10,326 nucleotides of DNA, from positions 1 through 10,326 of the forward strand of contig DTZQ01000105.1 in assembly GCA_012961305.1 (NCBI GenBank). Reading direction: 5' to 3'. The notes beneath the pieces are model-generated. The model did no database searches. It saw only the letters and a list, made by a program, of their open reading frames with translations, and was not told the DNA's origin. Positions 6,348 through 10,326 of the stretch are shown here, one piece after another. How positions within the stretch are numbered: the stretch's first letter is position 1; each line of letters begins with the position of its first letter. A program made the translations under genes and the position numbers. This DNA comes from Armatimonadota bacterium (GTDB lineage Bacteria > Armatimonadota > UBA10988 > DTZQ01).

Positions 6348-6815
6348 TCAACGGGGAATCCAGACCCGCTGCTCGTCTATGATGTGGATGACCTTCCAGC
6401 CCCGTTCCTGCAACACCCGTCCGATGAAGCGCCGATGGCACTTCCAGGGGAACCTCTCCGCACACATCATCGCCACCGTACTTTCCGCCGCCAGGGCCTC
6501 CAACCGCTCAAGTCCGCGGGCAAACTCCTCCGTCCTCAGGTAAGCCTCGTAGCCCCCCGAGCGATAGCCGCCCAGTTCCTCCCCCAAATATACATACCGT
6601 AGGCCAGCCTGCTGAAGCCACTCGGCCAAAGGCTCCTTTTGAAAGTGAGCCAGACGGCTAGTGGGGAAACGGCGCACATCCACCAACGTCTGAACCCCAT
6701 GCTGCCGCAGCAAGGCCAGGAATTCCTCGGGCCCGCGGTTGCTGCTGCCGATGGTGTAAATGGCCCGCGCGCGTTCACTCGGCTGTCCGTTTGCCAGGAC
6801 CCCGCGCTTCGACAT
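6348..6815 (-). CDS. DUF488 family protein
   Basis: The 155-residue protein matches the DUF488 plan: IYTIGSSNR (19-27), VDVRRFPTSRLAHF (45-58), YVYLGEELGGYR (74-85) and the Cys/His-rich MMCAERFPWKCHRRFI (116-131; Cys118, Cys126, His127). The usual TIGHSNR has Ser24 in place of His here. The biochemical role of DUF488 proteins is not established to my knowledge, so no function is assigned. The ATG at 6815 lies 19 nt after the stop of the TrmJ-like gene, with AGGGATGG upstream as a ribosome site, so it is probably the second gene of that unit. Confidence 0.88.
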   Translation of the reverse strand: MSKRGVLANGQPSERARAIYTIGSSNRGPEEFLALLRQHGVQTLVDVRRFPTSRLAHFQKEPLAEWLQQAGLRYVYLGEELGGYRSGGYEAYLRTEEFARGLERLEALAAESTVAMMCAERFPWKCHRRFIGRVLQERGWKVIHIIDEQRVWIPR

Positions 6816-6834
6816 GGGTTCATTCCATCCCTAT

Positions 6835-7650
6835 TCAGTCCTCGGACGGGCTTTGAGGCGGCGTTCCTTCGGTCCGGCGAGCCAGGACACCTTCGATGGT
6901 TTGGCAGATTTCATGCAGCGTAGCGATGTCTCGTCGCTCCAGAGTGGCCCGCCCGAAAACCCGCCGCACCGATTGGCGGAAAGTCTCCGGGTCGTTCACA
7001 TAGGGGCGGAAGCCCAAACGCACCAGGAGGTTGACCAAACGCTGCACGAGATACTCCACTTCCCCGACGGTAGGCAAGTCCAAAGGCAGGGGCGGTGGCT
7101 GGCCCAAACTGGCCAGGAATATTTCGTAGGCCACCACCATTACGGCCTGGGCGAGGTTGAGGGAGGGCTCTCGGCTGGCGGCGGGGATGGTGGCACAGAG
7201 GTGACAGCGGCTCAGAACAGACACCGGCAAGCCCCGGTCCTCGCGCCCGAAGAGCACACCAACGGTGTGGTTCTGGGAGACGACAGCGATTCTTGCGGCC
7301 ACCTCGCGTACTGGAACGACCTGCGGCAGGACTCGCGACCGCCGGCGGTGGGTGGTGCCTACCAAGTAATGCACCTCCTTTAGGGCCTCCTCCAGCGTCT
7401 CCGTCACCTGGGCCGCGGCCAGCACTTCCCCCGCTCGGTGGGCCATATAGGTGGCTTCCTTGCTCTCCGCAAAGGGCGCGGGGCGTACTAAGGTCAGGCC
7501 CGTCAAGCCCATGGTTTTCATGGCCCGGGCGGTGGCTCCGATGTTGCCCGGCTCCTGGGGTTCGACCAAGATGATGCGTATCCGTTGCAGGTTGAGCGGA
7601 ACCGGCACGGGCAGGGCGCGGTCATCGTAGGTCGGTCGCCTTCGGCCCAT
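6835..7650 (-). CDS. trmJ: tRNA (cytidine/uridine-2'-O-)-methyltransferase, TrmJ-like (SPOUT)
   Basis: The 271-residue product has the three SpoU/TrmH knot motifs. Motif 1 is EPQEPGNIGATARAM (30-44, with Asn36 and Arg42), motif 2 is GVLFGREDRGL (131-141) and motif 3 is SLNLAQAVMVVAYE (163-176). These form the deep trefoil knot that binds S-adenosylmethionine. The helical C-terminal extension with VRRVFGRATLERRDIATLHEICQTIE (228-253) is typical of TrmJ, which methylates the 2'-OH of tRNA nucleotide 32 in E. coli; a different RNA target is possible. The first 20 residues precede the fold and are basic. The ATG at 7650 follows AGAGGA (7655-7660) at a 4-nt spacing. It is preceded by an unusually long structured leader with its own promoter. 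Confidence 0.9.
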   Translation of the reverse strand: MGRRRPTYDDRALPVPVPLNLQRIRIILVEPQEPGNIGATARAMKTMGLTGLTLVRPAPFAESKEATYMAHRAGEVLAAAQVTETLEEALKEVHYLVGTTHRRRSRVLPQVVPVREVAARIAVVSQNHTVGVLFGREDRGLPVSVLSRCHLCATIPAASREPSLNLAQAVMVVAYEIFLASLGQPPPLPLDLPTVGEVEYLVQRLVNLLVRLGFRPYVNDPETFRQSVRRVFGRATLERRDIATLHEICQTIEGVLARRTEGTPPQSPSED

Positions 7651-7669
7651 TTTTTCCTCTTAAGTGAGC

Positions 7670-7682
7670 GGGTAGTCTACCC
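7670..7682. promoter_or_regulatory. 13-bp palindrome just upstream of the trmJ-like start
   Basis: GGGTAGTCTACCC is a perfect 6-bp inverted repeat around one central base, 20 nt upstream of the trmJ-like ATG and just before its ribosome site. It could be an operator or a short RNA hairpin (5-bp stem, 3-nt loop) affecting translation. Confidence 0.35.
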
Positions 7683-7705
7683 CCTTTGGGTTGATGCTCT
7701 CTTCT

Positions 7706-7773
7706 CACCGCCAAGGCGCCGAGGACGCAGAGTTTTTCGGGCTTTCTCAGCGTCCTCTGGGTCTCTGCGGTGA
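7706..7773. repeat. Large imperfect hairpin, likely dispersed intergenic repeat
   Basis: The left arm starts TCACCGCCAAGGCGCCGAGG and continues ACGCAGAG (7706-7733); the right arm ends CTCAGCGTCCTC then TGGGTCTCTGCGGTGA (7746-7773). The arms are inverted copies with some mismatches, TCACCGC/GCGGTGA and GAGGACGC/GCGTCCTC being perfect. The motif closely resembles 'CACCGCAGAGACGCAGAGGACGC' hairpin repeats that I know from intergenic regions of many environmental bacterial genomes; copy number in this genome is not visible from one window. As RNA it would fold within the trmJ leader. Confidence 0.6.
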
Positions 7774-7784
7774 AACGGCAAAGC

Positions 7785-7902
7785 AGTTGGGTATTTCAAC
7801 CCCATAGGGGGAGACCACCGAGGCATCTCGGCTTGCATTTTATATGTACGAGCCGAAATCGGTTCCTCCACATCCGCCCTTTTCCTCGCTGAACTACCAA
7901 CT
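7785..7902 (-). ncRNA. Candidate structured leader RNA upstream of trmJ
   Basis: Downstream of a strong minus-strand promoter the transcript can form a closed domain of about 118 nt. AGUUGGUA (7902-7895) pairs with UACCCAACU (7793-7785) as 8 bp with one bulged C. Inside it a tiered arm forms: GGAG/CUCC (7869-7866 with 7813-7810), ACCG/CGGU (7863-7860 with 7820-7817) and the 9-bp AUUUCGGCU/AGCCGAGAU (7859-7851 with 7833-7825, one G-U), capped by a 17-nt A/U-rich loop. An alternative short CCC/GGG hairpin (7809-7801) lies 3' of it. No open reading frame here looks real, and I recognise no known riboswitch, T-box, 6S, SRP, RNase P or tmRNA signature. Function is unknown; cis-regulation of trmJ or a small RNA are both possible. 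Confidence 0.4.
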
Positions 7903-7917
7903 CGCGCTACCTGAGAC

Positions 7918-7946
7918 CTTGTAAACCAAAACTTACCCTCTGTCAA
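7918..7946 (-). promoter_or_regulatory. Sigma-70-type promoter for the trmJ-DUF488 unit
   Basis: On the minus strand a perfect TTGACA (7946-7941) is followed after 17 nt by TACAAG (7923-7918; 4 of 6 to TATAAT). The start would be near 7911, leaving a leader of about 260 nt before trmJ. It lies just downstream of the nested palindrome that follows the M28-family gene. Confidence 0.65.
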
Positions 7947-7952
7947 AGCACT

Positions 7953-7981
7953 TTGCCCGCGGGATTCCCGTTGCCGGGCAA
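7953..7981 (-). terminator. Nested palindrome, possible terminator of the purH-M28 unit
   Basis: TTGCCCG (7953-7959) and CGGGCAA (7975-7981) form an outer 7-bp stem; the 15-nt loop contains a second inverted repeat, CGGGA/TCCCG (7960-7970). It begins 24 nt after the stop codon of the M28-family gene and ends 6 nt before the -35 box of the next promoter. No T run follows on the minus strand, so termination is likely but not certain. Confidence 0.4.
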
Positions 7982-8005
7982 GGAGAAGGACAGTTACAGC
8001 CTCCA

Positions 8006-8989
8006 TTACTCCGCGGCGAAAATGAGGTGCAGCAGGACTTCTCCCACCGCCTTCAGCGAGGCTGAACTGCACTTGTCCACCGTGTCTTCAAGGGTGTGCC
8101 AGTAGCGGCCGGGTGAGGGAGGCTCCGGGTACTCGAAGTCAATCAGGTCAATAGCCGGTATGCCTGCCTGCAGCAGCGGGAGATGGTCGTCTATGATGGT
8201 ATATCGGGGCTCGGGGACGAACTGGGGATAGCCCAGCGCAGCCGCGGTCTGGAAAACTTTCCGCACCAACGCCGGCGCGAATTGGAGGGAATGGCCCTCC
8301 TGGTAAATCCGCAGGGCCCGGTCGCCAATCATGTCAACGATGATGGCCTCCTCCGGCCGAAACCGTCCCAAATGCTGGGCGAAGTAGCGCGCGCCTAAGG
8401 AGTACTCTTCCGCATAAGGAGTTTGGCCTAAATCCTCCGCGTCGAAAAGGGCCAGAATGACCCGCCGGGGAGGTGGGTGTTCCTTCAATACCCGGGCGAT
8501 TTCCAGGAGGACGGCCACACCTGAGGCCCCATCGTTGGCTCCCAAAATGGGCTGGGAGCGATTTTGCGGGTTCGGGTCCTGGTCCGCCAGGGGCCGGGTG
8601 TCCCAATGGGCCCCCAAGAGGAGCGGATGGGACCCCGTTGGGTTGAACTCCGCCAAAATGTTGGTAAAGGTGAACGTCTGACCGCCGCCGGTGTGGGTAA
8701 AATCCTGCACCGTCACCGCATCGGCGTAGGTGCGCAGAGTGGTCAGGAAATAGGTCCGGGCCTGGGAGTGGCCGCTGGTGCCCGGTGCGCGGGGCCCGAA
8801 GTCCACTTGCCGCTGCAAAAAGGCGAAAGCCGAATGTTCGTCAAAGGTCGGCTCCTCGCCATGCGGAGCAGACGACTCCTCCAGCGGTGAGGGTGGCTCA
8901 CTGCTCCCCCGGCCGGAACCGTTGCAACCCGACCCTATGAGCACCAGCAACCCCACCGCCGCCCCAATACCCCTTACCTTTCGCCACAT
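8006..8989 (-). CDS. M28-family lipoprotein, glutaminyl-peptide cyclotransferase-like
   Basis: Numbered from the ATG at 8989 (327 residues), a basic N-terminus, a hydrophobic stretch and IGSGC (Cys22) form a lipoprotein signal peptide, then a Ser/Pro/Glu-rich linker to about residue 48. The M28 domain follows: GAHWDTRP (His128, Asp130), GANDGASG (Asp153), FDAEDLG (Glu185, Asp186), IIDDHLPLLQAGIPAIDLID, and RYWHTLEDTVDKCS (Trp297, His298). The WDTRP, DDHxPxLxxGxP and WHTxxDTxDK motifs match glutaminyl cyclases, which convert N-terminal Gln to pyroglutamate; aminopeptidase activity remains possible. Asp153, Asp186 and His298 align with the single-zinc ligands of human QC (Asp, Glu, His). The ATG is preferred over GTG 8998 because AGGTGG (9000-8995) sits 5 nt before it. 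It lies just downstream of purH and is probably anchored on the outer face of the membrane. Confidence 0.87.
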   Translation of the reverse strand: MWRKVRGIGAAVGLLVLIGSGCNGSGRGSSEPPSPLEESSAPHGEEPTFDEHSAFAFLQRQVDFGPRAPGTSGHSQARTYFLTTLRTYADAVTVQDFTHTGGGQTFTFTNILAEFNPTGSHPLLLGAHWDTRPLADQDPNPQNRSQPILGANDGASGVAVLLEIARVLKEHPPPRRVILALFDAEDLGQTPYAEEYSLGARYFAQHLGRFRPEEAIIVDMIGDRALRIYQEGHSLQFAPALVRKVFQTAAALGYPQFVPEPRYTIIDDHLPLLQAGIPAIDLIDFEYPEPPSPGRYWHTLEDTVDKCSSASLKAVGEVLLHLIFAAE

Positions 8990-9003
8990 GGTAGCCACCT
9001 GCT

Positions 9004-10326
9004 TTAGTGACGAAAATGGCGGATGCCGGTAAAGACCATGGCCATCCCGTGCTCGTTGGCCGCATCAATGCACTCCTGGTCGCGCACCGAACCGCCCGGC
9101 TCGACGATGGCCCTCACTCCTGCTGCCGCGGCCTCGTCTATGCTGTCCCGAAAGGGGAAGAAGGCGTCGGAGGCCATGACGCTGCCCGGCACCCGGTCGC
9201 CAGCCTTGGTTACCGCCAAGCGGGCGGCATCTACCCGACTCATCTGCCCGGCCCCGATGCCCACCGTTTTCCTGCCCTGCACCAGCACAATGGCATTGGA
9301 ACGCACATGCTTGACTACCTTCCAACCGAACTGCAAGGCCGCCAGTTCCTCTGCCGTAGGTGTCCGTTGGGTGACCACTCGCCAATCCTCCGGCGCCAAC
9401 GCCTGCCGGTCGCGCTCCTGCACCAGGAACCCATTGCCCACCCGCCGGATTTCCCAGCCCGTGCCTTCCAGCCGGGTGGCGTGCTCCATGGTCAGCAGGC
9501 GCAGGTTCTCCTTGCGCTGGAGGATTTTCAGGGCCTCCTCCTCAAATCCCGGCGCGATGATGACCTCGATGAACAGGTCGGCCATTTCCTGGGCCGTGGC
9601 CTCGTCCACCGACCGGTTCAAGGCGACGACGCTGCCAAAGGCCGACACGGGGTCGCAAGCCAGGGCCTCCTGGTAGGCCTGCACCAATGTTTCTGCGCTG
9701 GCCACGCCACAGGGGTTGTTGTGCTTGATGAGGGCTACCGTCGGCTCCGAAAACTCCAGCACCAACTCCCAGGCGGCGTCAGTATCCAGAAGGTTATTGT
9801 AGGACAACTCCCTCCCCTGCAGTTGCAGGGCTCCCACAATGCCATTCCGTTCCCGGCCCGGCTCGCGGTAGAAACAGGCTGCCTGGTGCGGGTTCTCCCC
9901 ATAGCGCAGGTTCTGCACCTTTTCCAGTCGCAGGTTGACCAGGCGAGGGAAGGGCCGTTCCTCCATCTCGAACTGCTTCTCCAAATAGTCGGCGATTAGG
10001 GCATCGTAGTGGGCGGTGTGGCGGAACACATCCAGGGCCAGGCGGGCCCGCAGTTGCTCCGAAACGAGGCCGCCCTGGGAGCGCAGTTCCTCCAACACCT
10101 CGTCGTAATGGTGGGGGTTGCACACGACGAGTACATCGCGGTAGTTCTTGGCCGCGGCCCGCAGCAGAGTAGGCCCTCCGATGTCAATGTTTTCGAGGGC
10201 CTCTTCCAAAGTTACCTGCGGGCGGGCGATGGTCTCCTCGAAGGGATAGAGGTTCACCACCACCAGGTCAATGAACTCAATGCCCTGCTCCGCCAACTGT
10301 CGGGCATGGGCCTCATTTTCCCGCAG
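9004..10326 (-). CDS. purH: Bifunctional AICAR formyltransferase/IMP cyclohydrolase PurH (N-terminus outside window)
   Basis: The frame is open from the right edge to a TAA at 9006-9004 (440 residues visible); PurH is usually about 510-530, so roughly 70-90 N-terminal residues are missing. The visible part begins in the IMP cyclohydrolase domain (LRENEAHARQLAEQGIEFID then LVVVNLYPFEET; NIDIGGPTLLRAAAKN). The AICAR transformylase domain follows with RYGENPHQ (141-148), LSYNNLLD, the catalytic Lys-His in LIKHNNPCG (Lys201, His202), DPVSAFGSV, KHVRSNAIVL and SDAFFPFRDSI. It catalyses the last two steps of de novo IMP synthesis, using 10-formyl-tetrahydrofolate. All signature residues are present and no disruption is seen. 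The next gene starts 14 bp downstream. A TTG at 10296 is not the real start, because the homologous sequence continues beyond it. Confidence 0.97.
   Translation of the reverse strand: MRENEAHARQLAEQGIEFIDLVVVNLYPFEETIARPQVTLEEALENIDIGGPTLLRAAAKNYRDVLVVCNPHHYDEVLEELRSQGGLVSEQLRARLALDVFRHTAHYDALIADYLEKQFEMEERPFPRLVNLRLEKVQNLRYGENPHQAACFYREPGRERNGIVGALQLQGRELSYNNLLDTDAAWELVLEFSEPTVALIKHNNPCGVASAETLVQAYQEALACDPVSAFGSVVALNRSVDEATAQEMADLFIEVIIAPGFEEEALKILQRKENLRLLTMEHATRLEGTGWEIRRVGNGFLVQERDRQALAPEDWRVVTQRTPTAEELAALQFGWKVVKHVRSNAIVLVQGRKTVGIGAGQMSRVDAARLAVTKAGDRVPGSVMASDAFFPFRDSIDEAAAAGVRAIVEPGGSVRDQECIDAANEHGMAMVFTGIRHFRH

Noticed and set aside
6760..7383. 207-codon open frame on the + strand
   Set aside because: It is antisense to the TrmJ-like gene, whose SPOUT motifs fix the coding strand.
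7895..7911. tRNA D-arm-like string (TAGCGCGAGTTGGTAG, minus strand)
   Set aside because: It resembles TAGCTCAGTTGGTAG, but the D stem does not pair and there is no anticodon arm, T arm or acceptor stem around it.
7677..8072. 131-codon open frame on the - strand across the trmJ leader
   Set aside because: It overlaps the M28-family gene in another frame, runs through the promoter and the hairpin repeat, and its C-terminal part (RRDPEDAEKARKTL) is the translation expected from the hairpin repeat rather than a protein family.
8996..8998. GTG start for the M28-family gene
   Set aside because: It falls inside the AGGTGG ribosome site (8995-9000) that is correctly spaced for the ATG at 8989; no site precedes the GTG.
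9007..9999. 330-codon open frame on the + strand
   Set aside because: It is antisense to purH, whose motifs are unmistakable; the translation is low-complexity and matches no family. Long antisense frames are expected in GC-rich coding DNA.

Overview
The window is a compact, GC-rich bacterial chromosomal segment with short intergenic gaps and no transposase, integrase, CRISPR array, rRNA or tRNA gene that I can see. Bifunctional purine enzyme PurH, a SPOR-domain protein and TTGACA-type promoters point to a bacterium. The compact layout and the close fit of several proteins to enzymes of thermophiles would suit a Bacillota, Chloroflexota, Armatimonadota or other deep-branching lineage, but the sequence alone does not settle this.

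Left part, + strand. A partial SPOR-domain envelope protein (1-669), alanine dehydrogenase Ald, an SGNH/GDSL hydrolase and a CPBP (CAAX/Rce1-type) membrane protease are separated by 4, 6 and 9 bp and form one apparent operon. At each junction the upstream TGA stop lies inside a GGTGA Shine-Dalgarno element of the next gene. After a 110-bp gap with three tandem 8-bp repeats comes a second unit: an Lrp/AsnC regulator overlapping by 4 bp (ATGA) a class I/II aminotransferase, arranged like the B. subtilis alaR-alaT pair. With Ald close by, the left half looks like an alanine/pyruvate nitrogen module.

Middle, + strand. A consensus-like promoter (TTGACA, 17 nt, TGG-GATGAT) precedes a small gene broken by an in-frame stop and a 1-base deletion. 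A NodB/polysaccharide-deacetylase-like gene follows and converges with the minus-strand genes.

Right part, - strand. PurH enters from the right edge (its N-terminus lies outside) and is followed after 14 bp by a lipoprotein of the M28/glutaminyl-cyclase family. A nested palindrome and a new promoter (TTGACA, 17 nt, TACAAG) then start a second unit made of a TrmJ-like tRNA 2'-O-methyltransferase and a DUF488 protein. The transcript would carry a leader of about 260 nt. This leader holds a multi-stem RNA-like fold closed by an 8-bp long-range helix, then a large imperfect hairpin that resembles a dispersed repeat, then a 13-bp palindrome just before trmJ. The leader is the part of the window least explained by known features and is my main candidate for something undescribed. 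Everything else is largely ordinary housekeeping and accessory metabolism.
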